A stretch of 64,000 bases of DNA from an uncultured Porphyromonadaceae bacterium (GTDB lineage: Bacteria > Bacteroidota > Bacteroidia > Bacteroidales > Barnesiellaceae), in assembly GCA_900538555.1 (NCBI GenBank), contig UPYI01000016.1, forward strand, positions 24,678 to 88,677, given 5' to 3'. The stretch's first letter is position 1, and each line of letters begins with the position of its first letter. Under the pieces are notes generated by a model. It made no database searches, was not told where the DNA came from, and saw only the letters and a list, made by a program, of their open reading frames with translations. The translations under genes were made by a program, and so were the position numbers. Of the stretch, positions 17,995 through 26,950 are shown piece after piece.

Positions 17995-19248
17995 ATGATA
18001 ATACAAAGAAACTTTTACCTCAAAAAACTTATTGCCAAGCGACATAACGGGAAAATAAAAATTGTCACTGGTATACGCCGTTGTGGTAAATCATTTTTAT
18101 TATCAACAATTTATACAAAGTGGCTTAAAGACCAAGGGATTGATAATAACCATATTATCAATATCAATCTTGAAGATCGGCGCAACAAAGCACTTCGAGA
18201 CCCTGATGCTTTACTTGCTTACATTGACTCCAAACTGACAGATGATAGGATGCATTACATAATGATAGATGAAATTCAGCTCGTTCCTGAATTTGAGGAT
18301 GTGTTGAATAGCTATCTGAACATGAATAATGCAGATGTCTATGTCACCGGAAGCAATGCCCGCTTCCTTTCCAAGCAAGTAAGAACTGAATTTGCCGGAC
18401 GCGGAGAAGAAATAAAACTCCATCCCCTAACATTTGGAGAGTATCTCACGACTACAAATGTAAATAAATCTGATGCTCTACGCAATTATATGATATATGG
18501 AGGGCTTCCACAGGTTGTAGAAAAAGAAACGCATGAAGAAAAAATCGAGATGCTACAAGCCCTATTTGAGAACACCTATATCAGCGATATCGTGACACGT
18601 TATAAAATTCGCAATACCGAGGTACTTGACGAATTGCTCAATATTTTAGCATCATCAATCGGGGGATTGACAAACGCGACCAAACTCGCAAATACCTTTG
18701 TAAGCGTCAAGCACGAAAATGTGAGCCGCAATACGATAGTAAACTATATTGAATATATTTGCGATTCCTTCTTGATGGAGAAAGCAAGCAGATATGACAT
18801 TAAAGGTAAAAGATATATTGATAGTCCATACAAATATTATTTTACGGATTGTGGACTGAGAAATATACGATTGAATTTCAGACAAATTGAATACACGCAT
18901 CTCTTGGAAAATGTTATTTACAACGAATTGATCGCAAGAGGTTTCAGTGTTGATGTCGGAGTCATATCCAAACAAGTGAGGGATAACAATGGCGAACGCA
19001 GCAGACAATATTACGAAGTCGATTTTGTCTGCAATCAAGGTAGTAAACGATATTATATTCAATCGGCATACAAAATGATTGACGAAGAAAAAGTAAAACA
19101 GGAAGAAGCGTCTTTGAGAAACATAGATGATTCCTTTAAAAAAATTATAATCCTTGGTGAGTACACGCCCGTACTTCATAACGAATCCGGCATAACAATT
19201 ATAAGTATCTACGATTTCTTACTGAAAGAAAACTCCTTGGAGTTATAA
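17995..19248 (+). CDS. ATP-binding protein with DUF4143 domain
   Basis: A 417-residue protein: AAA-type ATPase domain with Walker A GIRRCGKS (residues 26-33), Walker B YIMIDEIQLVPEFED and sensor GSNARFLSKQ, followed by the C-terminal DUF4143 domain (TDCGLRNIRLNFRQIEYTHL, YYEVDFVCNQG), which has a PD-(D/E)XK-like core. Function is unknown; such proteins are common, often in several divergent copies, in anaerobes. The gene is markedly AT-rich next to typA and rpsO, with A/T-ending codons, so it probably arrived by transfer even though it has a good host-type promoter. Confidence 0.9.
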   Translation: MIIQRNFYLKKLIAKRHNGKIKIVTGIRRCGKSFLLSTIYTKWLKDQGIDNNHIININLEDRRNKALRDPDALLAYIDSKLTDDRMHYIMIDEIQLVPEFEDVLNSYLNMNNADVYVTGSNARFLSKQVRTEFAGRGEEIKLHPLTFGEYLTTTNVNKSDALRNYMIYGGLPQVVEKETHEEKIEMLQALFENTYISDIVTRYKIRNTEVLDELLNILASSIGGLTNATKLANTFVSVKHENVSRNTIVNYIEYICDSFLMEKASRYDIKGKRYIDSPYKYYFTDCGLRNIRLNFRQIEYTHLLENVIYNELIARGFSVDVGVISKQVRDNNGERSRQYYEVDFVCNQGSKRYYIQSAYKMIDEEKVKQEEASLRNIDDSFKKIIILGEYTPVLHNESGITIISIYDFLLKENSLEL

Positions 19249-19379
19249 ACTAAACAATCGGTCTATAATACATACCGTTTGTTGAAACATAGCCTTACCA
19301 AAAGATGTTATTTTTCACAGCCTGCATTCCATTTTACGCCGCCATTTCAAAAGAAAAACAAAAAAATGAGTAAAAAGAA

Positions 19380-19410
19380 TTTGCAGAACCAAAAGGAATG
19401 TGTACTTTTG
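19380..19410 (+). promoter_or_regulatory. Promoter of rpsO
   Basis: TTTG (19380-19383), 19 bp, then TACTTTTG (19403-19410): an exact -33/-7 match, 39 bases before the ATG. Confidence 0.8.
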
Positions 19411-19449
19411 TGCGCTCAATGATTCATTAACAATATAAAATTCAAAGAA

Positions 19450-19725
19450 ATGTATTTAGATTCTGAGAAAAAGAAAGAGATCTTTGAGAAATACGGAAAG
19501 TCCAATACTGATACTGGATCACCTGAATCGCAGATTGCATTATTCTCTTACCGTATTGCTCACTTGACTGAACACTTGAAGTCAAACCACAAAGATCATA
19601 CGACTGAAAGAGCTCTTAAAATGTTGGTAGGTAAACGTCGTCGTTTGCTCGACTACTTGATGAGAGTAGACATCGAACGCTACCGTGCTATCATCAAAGA
19701 AAAAGAACTCGGTATCAGAAAGTAA
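19450..19725 (+). CDS. rpsO: 30S ribosomal protein S15
   Basis: A 91-residue uS15, close to the usual 88-90. Signatures are NTDTGSPESQIALFSYRI, LTEHLKSNHKDH and GKRRRLLDYL, which bind 16S rRNA in the central domain of the small subunit. It is monocistronic: an exact promoter upstream and a strong terminator downstream. Codon use is typical of highly expressed genes. Confidence 0.98.
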   Translation: MYLDSEKKKEIFEKYGKSNTDTGSPESQIALFSYRIAHLTEHLKSNHKDHTTERALKMLVGKRRRLLDYLMRVDIERYRAIIKEKELGIRK

Positions 19726-19744
19726 TTGCTTTCTATGCAAAGCG

Positions 19745-19780
19745 AAAAAGATGTGTCGGAAATCCGGCGCATCTTTTTTT
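19745..19780. terminator. Terminator after rpsO, also facing the ABC operon
   Basis: AGATGTGTCGG pairs with CCGGCGCATCT, with a T-run on the right and an A-run on the left, so it can end rpsO (+) and the export operon (-). Confidence 0.85.
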
Positions 19781-19884
19781 ATTTTATCAGTAGTTCCTTG
19801 CCACAGGACAACAGCCCGTCACGCCCCACGCAATAATGCGGCGTACGAGGTGAAGGCATTAAGCATGGGGGTATATGGTCACGA

Positions 19885-21006
19885 TTAGCGGCTTTTCTTA
19901 TAACTCAACACCGCCCATGTATTGAAGAATACGGCAAAACCGCACAATACAAAGAACTGGGTGGTCATCTCGGCAAACGCACTGCCTTTCAGATAGACCA
20001 GACGCATCACCTGAATAAAATATTTCAACGGGTTGAAAATCGTAATCGCTTGTGCCCAATCGGGCATACTGCTCACCGGCGTAAACAATCCGCTCATCAA
20101 TATCAGAATCATGACAAAGAAAAACATGACGAACATCGCCTGCTGCATCGTATCGGAATAGTTCGATATAACCAACCCCATACCCGATACGACCAGTACA
20201 TAAATGGAGGCGAACAGATAGATCGTAAACAGATTGCCGACGGGAACGAGCCCGTAAACCCATACCGCCAAGCAGATGCAGATCGTCAATACGATAAACC
20301 CGATCACCCAATAAGGAATCAGTTTGGCTGCTATAAACGATATACGTTTCGTCGGGGTCACATTGATTTGCTCGATCGTTCCCGCCTCTTTCTCACCCAC
20401 AATATTCAACGCCGGCAGAAATCCGGTGAGCATGGTGAGCAGCATCACCATCAATGCGGGAATCATAAACACCTTATAATCGAGATGCGGATTGAACCGA
20501 TATTGCGGAGCGACTTGGAACGACGGCATTTCCGACACGGTATTCACCGCAACTGCCGTCCCGTACTCACTCCGCAGGTCAGCCGAATAGTCATTCAGAA
20601 TAGATGCCAGATACGACGCACCCAAACCGCCTTTCATCCCATTCACCGAATTGGAAGATATCAGGACATTCGCCACTCCGTCATTCACCAATCCGTATTC
20701 GAAATCATCGGGTATCTCCAAGATAATATCGGCATCGCCCGATTCGATACTGTTCATCGCTTCATGGTTGGTCGAAGAATAATCGGTCAGTTTGAAATAG
20801 CCGGTAGATACAACCTTCTGTACCAATCGTTCCGACACCGTGGAACGGTCGTTATCGACGACGCTCAACTTCACATCCCTCACCTCTTGATTCGCCGCCC
20901 ACGGCATGACCAGCAACATCATCAGCGGCATGACAATAATCAACTTCGGCAGAAACGGATTCCGTCTGATCTGCTTAAACTCTTTTTCTATCAAATATTT
21001 CAACAT
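19885..21006 (-). CDS. ABC-2 type permease of export operon (second)
   Basis: A 373-residue permease: one N-terminal helix (LIIVMPLMMLLVMPWAA), a roughly 150-residue extracytoplasmic domain, then about five helices ending in an ABC-2 signature region (GEKEAGTIEQINVTPTKRIS). This is the YbhR/YhhJ layout. It should form a heterodimer with the permease encoded 8 bases upstream and, with the two ATPases, HlyD and TolC, export a hydrophobic compound or drug. It is the last gene of the seven-gene operon. Confidence 0.9.
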   Translation of the reverse strand: MLKYLIEKEFKQIRRNPFLPKLIIVMPLMMLLVMPWAANQEVRDVKLSVVDNDRSTVSERLVQKVVSTGYFKLTDYSSTNHEAMNSIESGDADIILEIPDDFEYGLVNDGVANVLISSNSVNGMKGGLGASYLASILNDYSADLRSEYGTAVAVNTVSEMPSFQVAPQYRFNPHLDYKVFMIPALMVMLLTMLTGFLPALNIVGEKEAGTIEQINVTPTKRISFIAAKLIPYWVIGFIVLTICICLAVWVYGLVPVGNLFTIYLFASIYVLVVSGMGLVISNYSDTMQQAMFVMFFFVMILILMSGLFTPVSSMPDWAQAITIFNPLKYFIQVMRLVYLKGSAFAEMTTQFFVLCGFAVFFNTWAVLSYKKSR

Positions 21007-21013
21007 AGCCGCA

Positions 21014-22120
21014 TCAGATTAACCGGGTTTTAAACTTCTTCAAACTCAACGTCACCAAAAATACCGCCATTACTGCCAGTATGATCAGTTCCTTCATCAC
21101 AAACTGCAACTCCACGCCCTGTATCATCACCTTCTTCACCGCAGCAATATACCATCGCGCCGGCACTACCGCCGACAGGTATTGCAAGATTTTCGGCATG
21201 CTTTCGATCGGGAACATCAGTCCTGACAATAAGATAACCGGCATCATCAAGCCCATACCGGAAGCAAGCATAGCCGCCATCTGGCTGTTTACCAGATTCG
21301 AAATGAACAAGCCCAAAGAGAGCGACAGGAAAATAAAGATCAACGACAGGACGAACAGCAACGTCAAACTTCCGCTTATCGGAACATCCAGCACAAAAAC
21401 CGCCAGCAGTATGATCGTGATCAGATTCAATATCGACAACACGAAATAGGGCACTAACTTCGCCAAGATAATATAGATCGGTTTCACGGGCGACACCAAT
21501 AAAACCTCCATCGTTCCCGTCTCTTTCTCCCGAACGATGGAAATCGAGGTCATCATCGCACAAATCAGAATCAAGATCATGCCCATCACCCCCGGTACAA
21601 AATTATACGCGCTCTTCAAATGCGGATTATACAGCATCCGTATCTCGGGCAATATTCGGAACGGAATGCGATACTGTTCCGCCAGTTCCTGTTGGTATGC
21701 TCCCAGAATGTTCGAAGCATACCCGACGATCGTGGATGCCTGATTCGGCTCCGTACCGTCGGCAATCAGTTGTATCGATGCCTCGCCGGTACGTAACAGA
21801 TTATCGGCAAAATTGTCGCTGAACACCATGACGATGCCGACCTCTCCATATTTGAATATATCGTTGATCCGCGATACATCGTTCAGTTCCTCCGCGATTG
21901 TAAAGTATTCACTGGACTGGATCTGCTCCTTGATCCGCTGCGTAACGGCATCTTTCGACGGATCGAAAACAGCGACACGTGTATTTTTCACCTCGGTCGT
22001 AATGGCGAAACCGAACAACAGAATCTGCACGATAGGCATGCCCAGCAATATCAGCATGGTGCGCTTGTCGCGCAAAATGTGATAAAACTCTTTTCTGACA
22101 AATGATATAAATTGTTTCAT
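21014..22120 (-). CDS. ABC-2 type permease of export operon (first)
   Basis: A 368-residue permease with the same layout as its downstream partner: N-terminal helix after MKQFISFVRKEFYHILRDKR, a large extracytoplasmic domain, then the REKETGTMEVLLVSPVKP block and a helix bundle. It corresponds to YbhS of E. coli. I set the start at 22120 (4 bases after the upstream ATPase stop); the longer open frame runs into the ATPase gene and has no family similarity. Confidence 0.9.
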   Translation of the reverse strand: MKQFISFVRKEFYHILRDKRTMLILLGMPIVQILLFGFAITTEVKNTRVAVFDPSKDAVTQRIKEQIQSSEYFTIAEELNDVSRINDIFKYGEVGIVMVFSDNFADNLLRTGEASIQLIADGTEPNQASTIVGYASNILGAYQQELAEQYRIPFRILPEIRMLYNPHLKSAYNFVPGVMGMILILICAMMTSISIVREKETGTMEVLLVSPVKPIYIILAKLVPYFVLSILNLITIILLAVFVLDVPISGSLTLLFVLSLIFIFLSLSLGLFISNLVNSQMAAMLASGMGLMMPVILLSGLMFPIESMPKILQYLSAVVPARWYIAAVKKVMIQGVELQFVMKELIILAVMAVFLVTLSLKKFKTRLI

Positions 22121-22124
22121 CTTT

Positions 22125-22868
22125 CTAATCTCCTTTCCGGACGGCTTCGCGAGCCAATTTCTGAAACACCTCATCCATAGATGCCGCATCGAACTGTCGG
22201 CGCAGATTTGCCGGCGTATCGAGGGCTTTGATACGACCGTCCACCATAATCGACACCCGGTCGCAATACTCCGCCTCATCCATATAGTGAGTAGTTACGA
22301 ACACGGTGATCCCCCGCTCAGCCGCCTGATAGATCATTTCCCAAAACTGCCGGCGCGTAATCGGGTCTACCCCGCCGGTCGGTTCGTCTAAAAAAACGAC
22401 TTTCGGATCGTGGAAAATCGAAACGGAGAACGATAGTTTTTGCTTCCACCCCAACGGCAATGCCTTCACCAATGTATTGCGTTCCGCCTCGAAACCGAGT
22501 TCATGCAATATCCGGTCGGTCTTTTCGGCAATCGCCTTGCTCTTCATTCCGTAAATACCGCCGAACAACCGCAAGTTTTCCCAGACTTTCAGATCCTCGT
22601 ACAACGAAAATTTCTGGCTCATGTATCCGATGTTCTTCTTTATCGCCTCGGGCTGGGTCGCAATGTCGAACCCTGCTACCCGACCCCGTCCGGAAGTAGG
22701 ACGGCTCAATCCGCTCAACATCCGCATGGCAGTAGTTTTTCCGGCACCGTTCGCACCTAAGAAGCCGAATATCTCGCCCTCCTCCACTGCAAACGAAATC
22801 CGATCGACCGCAGTAAAGTCACCGAACCGCTTTGTCAGTTCCTCGGCAAATATCACCTGTTCCTTCAT
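22125..22868 (-). CDS. ABC transporter ATP-binding protein (second)
   Basis: A 247-residue nucleotide-binding domain. Walker A is GANGAGKT (38-45), Walker B VVFLDEPTGGVDP, H-loop FVTTHYMDEAE. The signature is degenerate: LPLGWKQKLS in place of LSGGQ. A similar departure occurs in one half of YbhF-type ATPases, so the two ATPases here probably form an asymmetric pair with one normal signature. It overlaps the upstream ATPase gene by 4 bases. Confidence 0.92.
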   Translation of the reverse strand: MKEQVIFAEELTKRFGDFTAVDRISFAVEEGEIFGFLGANGAGKTTAMRMLSGLSRPTSGRGRVAGFDIATQPEAIKKNIGYMSQKFSLYEDLKVWENLRLFGGIYGMKSKAIAEKTDRILHELGFEAERNTLVKALPLGWKQKLSFSVSIFHDPKVVFLDEPTGGVDPITRRQFWEMIYQAAERGITVFVTTHYMDEAEYCDRVSIMVDGRIKALDTPANLRRQFDAASMDEVFQKLAREAVRKGD

Positions 22869-23791
22869 CTCTCCTCCTTATCGTTTTTCAACATCGACAT
22901 AAAACAATCTTCCACCGACGGACGTATCTGCTCGATCTCGACATCGGAATAACCGCTCTTTGTCAAATAGTTTTTTAAATCGTCCGGATTCCCGTCTTCC
23001 GACAACAGTACATGATATGTGTCGCCGAACGAGAATGCGCTCGCCATATGCGGGTACTCCCGCAAATCCCATAGCAGCCGGTGCATCTTATCCGCCTTGA
23101 CCGCCCAAAGCGTACCGGTATATCCGGCTACGATATTTTCAAGCGTGTCTATTTTCAGGAATCTGCCCTCTTGTATCAATGCTATCCGGTCGCAAAGTTT
23201 CGCCTCATCCATATAGGGCGTGGAAACCAGTATCGAAATGCCCTGTCTTTTGAGTTTCAACAACATCTCCCAAAATTCTTTTCGCGATACCGGATCGACG
23301 CCTGTCGTCGGCTCATCGAGAAACAGCACTTTCGGTTTATGAATCAAGGCGCAACTCAATGCCAGCTTCTGCTTCATACCCCCCGACAGTTTTCCCGCCC
23401 GGCGGGTCTTGAACGGTTCGATCTGCTTGTATATATCCTCGATCAGATGATAGTTCTCTTCGATCGTCGTATGAAAAACGGTCGCGAAAAAAGAGAGGTT
23501 CTCCTCCACCGTCAGATCCTGATACAGGGAAAAGCGACCCGGCATATAACCGACAATCCGGCGAATCTCTTTGTAATCGCGCACGACATCCAACCCTTCG
23601 ACCGTAGCCGTACCGCTGTCTGCCAGCATCAGGGTTGTCAGAATCCGGAACAGGGAGGTTTTCCCCGCACCGTCCGGACCGATCAACCCGAAGATTTCGC
23701 CCTGCTCCACATCGAAGTTCAGGTTGTCCAATGCCTGCACTTTCCCGTAACATTTACTAATATTGCGTACCGAAACCGCTTTCATCGTCAC
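22865..23791 (-). CDS. ABC transporter ATP-binding protein (first)
   Basis: A 308-residue ATPase with Walker A GPDGAGKT (38-45), intact signature AGKLSGGMKQK, Walker B VLFLDEPTTGVDP and a C-terminal extension of about 80 residues (residues 225-308) of unknown fold. Together with the next gene it equals the two halves of the fused E. coli YbhF. The first ATG is at 23791; a second, two codons in, is equally possible (MKAVSVRNISKCYG). Confidence 0.92.
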   Translation of the reverse strand: MTMKAVSVRNISKCYGKVQALDNLNFDVEQGEIFGLIGPDGAGKTSLFRILTTLMLADSGTATVEGLDVVRDYKEIRRIVGYMPGRFSLYQDLTVEENLSFFATVFHTTIEENYHLIEDIYKQIEPFKTRRAGKLSGGMKQKLALSCALIHKPKVLFLDEPTTGVDPVSRKEFWEMLLKLKRQGISILVSTPYMDEAKLCDRIALIQEGRFLKIDTLENIVAGYTGTLWAVKADKMHRLLWDLREYPHMASAFSFGDTYHVLLSEDGNPDDLKNYLTKSGYSDVEIEQIRPSVEDCFMSMLKNDKEER

Positions 23792-23810
23792 TCCGTTTTA
23801 CAGTTTACAA

Positions 23811-24707
23811 TCAGTCGATCTTGATTTCGCCATACATGCCCCGTTTTATATAGCCGTCGTTCTTGACCGCCACCTTTACGGCATATACCAGATTCGCCCG
23901 CTCGTTGCGGGTCTGGATCGTTTTGGGCGTAAACTCCGCCTTGTCCGAAATCCACGATACGGTTCCCGGATATTCCCGACGGTCCGATTTCCCTTGATCG
24001 GCATAGACTTTCACCGGCTGACCGATCTTCAACTCCGTTATTTGGTCGGCGGTGATATACACCCGTAAAAACAAGTTTCCGATATCGGCAACTTTGAACA
24101 ACGAACGTCCCTGCCCTGCCAATTCGCCCGGTTCGGCGTACTTAGCCAATACCGTTCCGTCGATCGGGCTGGCGATCACGCTCTTCCTGATCTGGTCTTC
24201 TATCTGCGCAATCTGCGCTTTCAGACTCAGGCTCTCACCGGAGATTCCGCTATTGTTGTTCGACAATGTCTCTTGCTGCGCCGCCAGCTGCTTTTCCAGC
24301 ATATCGACCTGCGCCGTAATATCATCGAGCTGCTTTTGGTTGGCGACATTCGAAGCCACTAATTCCTCGAAACGTTTCTGTTCGCGCTTCTGCGTTTCGA
24401 TCTGCTGCCGCAATGCCGCAATCTGCCGGTCTACATTGTAATGACGGCTCTGCACGGCTTTCAAACTCGCCGACAACTGTTCTTTACGCAAATGCAACTG
24501 CACGGTATCGATATACCCGACCTGACAACCGGCAGCCACATCCTGCCCCTCCTGAATATCGAACTGCATGATTTCACCTGCGCTCTTTGCCGAAACAACT
24601 ACCTCCGTCGCCTCAAATACTCCCGACGCATCATACTGATCGGAACCGTTGCCGCAAGCCGCCAATATCAACGCGGCACCCGACATCAAAAACACTTCCT
24701 TTTTCAT
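23811..24707 (-). CDS. HlyD-family membrane-fusion lipoprotein
   Basis: A 298-residue periplasmic adaptor with a lipoprotein signal (lipobox LAAC, acylated C18). Order: lipoyl-like half (VVSAKSAGEIMQFDIQEGQD), a long coiled-coil hairpin (residues about 70-150), the second half with ASPIDGTVL, then the beta-barrel domain (LFLRVYITADQITELKIGQP). It links the inner-membrane ABC permeases to TolC, as YbhG does in E. coli. I set the start at 24707 because the signal peptide begins there. Confidence 0.92.
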   Translation of the reverse strand: MKKEVFLMSGAALILAACGNGSDQYDASGVFEATEVVVSAKSAGEIMQFDIQEGQDVAAGCQVGYIDTVQLHLRKEQLSASLKAVQSRHYNVDRQIAALRQQIETQKREQKRFEELVASNVANQKQLDDITAQVDMLEKQLAAQQETLSNNNSGISGESLSLKAQIAQIEDQIRKSVIASPIDGTVLAKYAEPGELAGQGRSLFKVADIGNLFLRVYITADQITELKIGQPVKVYADQGKSDRREYPGTVSWISDKAEFTPKTIQTRNERANLVYAVKVAVKNDGYIKRGMYGEIKID

Positions 24708-24735
24708 ATCCTGTTTATCTTTATGACGTTTTCCT

Positions 24736-26004
24736 TTAATTGTTAGTCGCAAATTTCAGATCGTATATCGCCGACAGCAATTCCATTTCGTGCAATATCT
24801 TATCCTGTATCGCCATCTGTTCGGCATTCACATCCCGCATAAGGTCTGTTCCCGACAACGTTCCGTTTTCCATCTTCTTTTCCGAAGCCTCCCGGATCGA
24901 AGTTTTCAGGCGGATAATCTCGTCGTCGTACTTCAATTGTTCCACATACTTTTCTATGCTCTTGTCTTTCATCGCAATATCGAGCCGGGTGTTGAAAAGG
25001 AACGTTTCCCGTTGTGCTTCGACCGATTGGATATTGTTCCGGATCACCCGGCGACGGTTTTTCTCCGTATAGAAACTGCCGATATTCCAGCTCATCCGTA
25101 CTCCTGCCAGATAATAGGGCGAAAATTCGTTTTTCAACATATCAAGCCCCGGACGTCCGTAACCGCCGGTTATGAACAAACCGAACCGCGGATACAGAGC
25201 CGACGACACCCGGCGGTTCTCCGCCTCGAAGTTCTTGACCTGCATATCGTACAGTTCCAGTTCCGGACGATTGATCGCATCCGTAGAAGGGCGCATGATC
25301 GACGGCTTCACAAATTCCGCCGTCGCATCGATTTCTTCTCCGATCAACTGCGAAAGCATCTCGACATACGCCTGCTTCGTGCAAAGCAAGGCAGCTTCGT
25401 TCTGCTCCGCTTTCAACTGATCGACCCGGACGGCATCCAAATCGGACGCATTGGCAATGCCGCCCAACATGCACGAATACACCCGGTCGTAATTCCGTTG
25501 CAACTCCTTTTTCAACAACCGGTTCTGTTCGATCCGGGCATCGGTCAATAAAATTCCGAAATAGATACGGTTCACCCGATCGTTGATCGAATAGATATTC
25601 ACCTCCACCTTCTTCTCCTCGACCGCCGAACCGGTGCGGGCTATCGCCCGTTGCGAACTGATCTCGCCTCCGTCCCAGATCGTCTGGTTTATCTCCAACG
25701 TCACGCCGTACTGGTCTTTGCTCAATGTCGGAATCTTTATCCCCTGCATTCCAAGCTGCGCCAGATCAAACGGCATCTTGGTCACATCCGACTGGTAAGT
25801 CGCCTTTGCCGACAACATGACCTGCGGCAGATACCCCCGGCTGGCATTCGCCAGATTGTACTCTTTGGTTTTCTCGATCAAATCATACTGTTTGATCAGC
25901 GGGTAGTTCTCCTGTGCTTTCCGATAGCACTCCTCTATCGTAATCTGCGCCTGCCCGACTAATGCGAACAACAACAGTCCCCCTGCAAAAATTTTTCGTT
26001 TCAT
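24736..26004 (-). CDS. TolC-family outer-membrane efflux protein
   Basis: A 422-residue protein with a signal peptide (MKRKIFAGGLLLFALVGQAQ) and the repeated long helices of TolC/OEP proteins (ITIEECYRKAQENYPLIKQY near the N terminus; internal repeat in the second half). It would form the outer-membrane exit duct for the export pump. It is second in the operon, right after the TetR regulator. Confidence 0.92.
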   Translation of the reverse strand: MKRKIFAGGLLLFALVGQAQITIEECYRKAQENYPLIKQYDLIEKTKEYNLANASRGYLPQVMLSAKATYQSDVTKMPFDLAQLGMQGIKIPTLSKDQYGVTLEINQTIWDGGEISSQRAIARTGSAVEEKKVEVNIYSINDRVNRIYFGILLTDARIEQNRLLKKELQRNYDRVYSCMLGGIANASDLDAVRVDQLKAEQNEAALLCTKQAYVEMLSQLIGEEIDATAEFVKPSIMRPSTDAINRPELELYDMQVKNFEAENRRVSSALYPRFGLFITGGYGRPGLDMLKNEFSPYYLAGVRMSWNIGSFYTEKNRRRVIRNNIQSVEAQRETFLFNTRLDIAMKDKSIEKYVEQLKYDDEIIRLKTSIREASEKKMENGTLSGTDLMRDVNAEQMAIQDKILHEMELLSAIYDLKFATNN

Positions 26005-26022
26005 GATCGGTCTATTTTTTCT

Positions 26023-26652
26023 TTATTTTTTCAATCGCGCCAAAATCAGATTGACAGTCTCTTCCTCCCGATGGGCAAGCAATGTCTGCATATCTTCATC
26101 ACTGCTATCGGTTAAGGTCTGAAACAACGGCATCACTAAAAACGGCATTACATTCAACGAAATAATCGAGAACAACAGGTCGAGTACCGATATGGGGCGG
26201 ATATTCCCTGCCGCTATTTCCCGATTCAATGTCTCCTCCAATCTCCGTTTCACAGTCGGGATCAGAACCGACAGTTTGGCTTTCAATGCAGACATCCGCT
26301 CCAACGGATTGTTCAGGCACTCATTCAACAGAAACGAAGGCAGCATCGGGTTCTCTTTCAAAAAACGGAAGTGCATACGCACCATACGTGTTATGCTTTC
26401 CTCAAAACTATCGCACGCTTCAACTTCCGCAATAAAGTTCGAAAACAACAATTGAATCTTCTGTTCATATACCCGCTCGAACAATTGTTCTTTCGTACGA
26501 TAATAATAGTGTACCAAAGCCTGATTACAACCTGCCAATTGGGCTATCTGTCCTGTAGTCGTTTTCAAAAAGCCCTGTTCCAGAAACAGTTTCTCTGCCG
26601 ACTCCAAGATTTTCAGTTCCATATTCTGATCGTCCTTTTTCATTCGTCCCAT
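26023..26652 (-). CDS. TetR/AcrR-family regulator of the export operon
   Basis: A 209-residue repressor-type protein. The N-terminal helix-turn-helix spans about residues 12-58 (ILESAEKLFLEQGFLKTTTG, then IAQLAGCNQALVHYYYRTKE), and the rest is the helical ligand domain. It is the first gene of the TolC-HlyD-ABC-ABC-permease-permease operon, like CecR with ybhGFSR in E. coli. Two ATGs are possible (26652 or 26643); the first lies within a perfect palindrome that may be its own operator. Confidence 0.9.
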   Translation of the reverse strand: MGRMKKDDQNMELKILESAEKLFLEQGFLKTTTGQIAQLAGCNQALVHYYYRTKEQLFERVYEQKIQLLFSNFIAEVEACDSFEESITRMVRMHFRFLKENPMLPSFLLNECLNNPLERMSALKAKLSVLIPTVKRRLEETLNREIAAGNIRPISVLDLLFSIISLNVMPFLVMPLFQTLTDSSDEDMQTLLAHREEETVNLILARLKK

Positions 26653-26668
26653 TATTTAACTAAATAAT
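26651..26668. promoter_or_regulatory. 18-bp palindrome over the tetR start codon
   Basis: ATTATTTA-AC-TAAATAAT is a perfect inverted repeat with 8-bp arms, covering the start codon and the likely transcription start. Typical of a TetR operator in size. Confidence 0.55.
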
Positions 26669-26686
26669 TTAATTGCAAAATTAAAT
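26667..26686. promoter_or_regulatory. Second palindrome in the tetR promoter
   Basis: ATTTAATT-GCAA-AATTAAAT, perfect 8-bp arms, overlaps the first palindrome by 2 bp and covers the -7 box. Confidence 0.5.
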
Positions 26687-26705
26687 AATAAAATCAAACC
26701 GCAAA
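26676..26705 (-). promoter_or_regulatory. Promoter of the TetR/export operon
   Basis: TTTG (26702-26705), 18 bp, then TAATTTTG (26676-26683) on the minus strand. Spacing is one base short of the usual 19. Confidence 0.6.
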
Positions 26706-26876
26706 ATTTTTCACAAGAAAATTACAGGCAAGCCTTTTTCGAAACGGACATTTTCGACAAACCGGATGCAAAGCCATACTTGTTCAAGCTATACCGAAGC
26801 GAGAAAAAAGGGGCATAAATATTATATATTCAATTCAGTATTACAGGAGCGATCGATGCAAATTTCAAAAAGCATA

Positions 26877-26930
26877 AAAAACGCCGGCTGCATGATTGTG
26901 ATATGCGCAACACCACAGTCATGCAGCCGG
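26877..26930 (-). terminator. Terminator after the 1612-residue adhesin gene
   Basis: CCGGCTGCATGA (26884-26895) pairs with TCATGCAGCCGG (26919-26930); on the minus strand it is followed by a T-run. It lies 20 bases past the stop. Confidence 0.85.
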
Positions 26931-26950
26931 ATAAAACCCGTTCAGGGACT

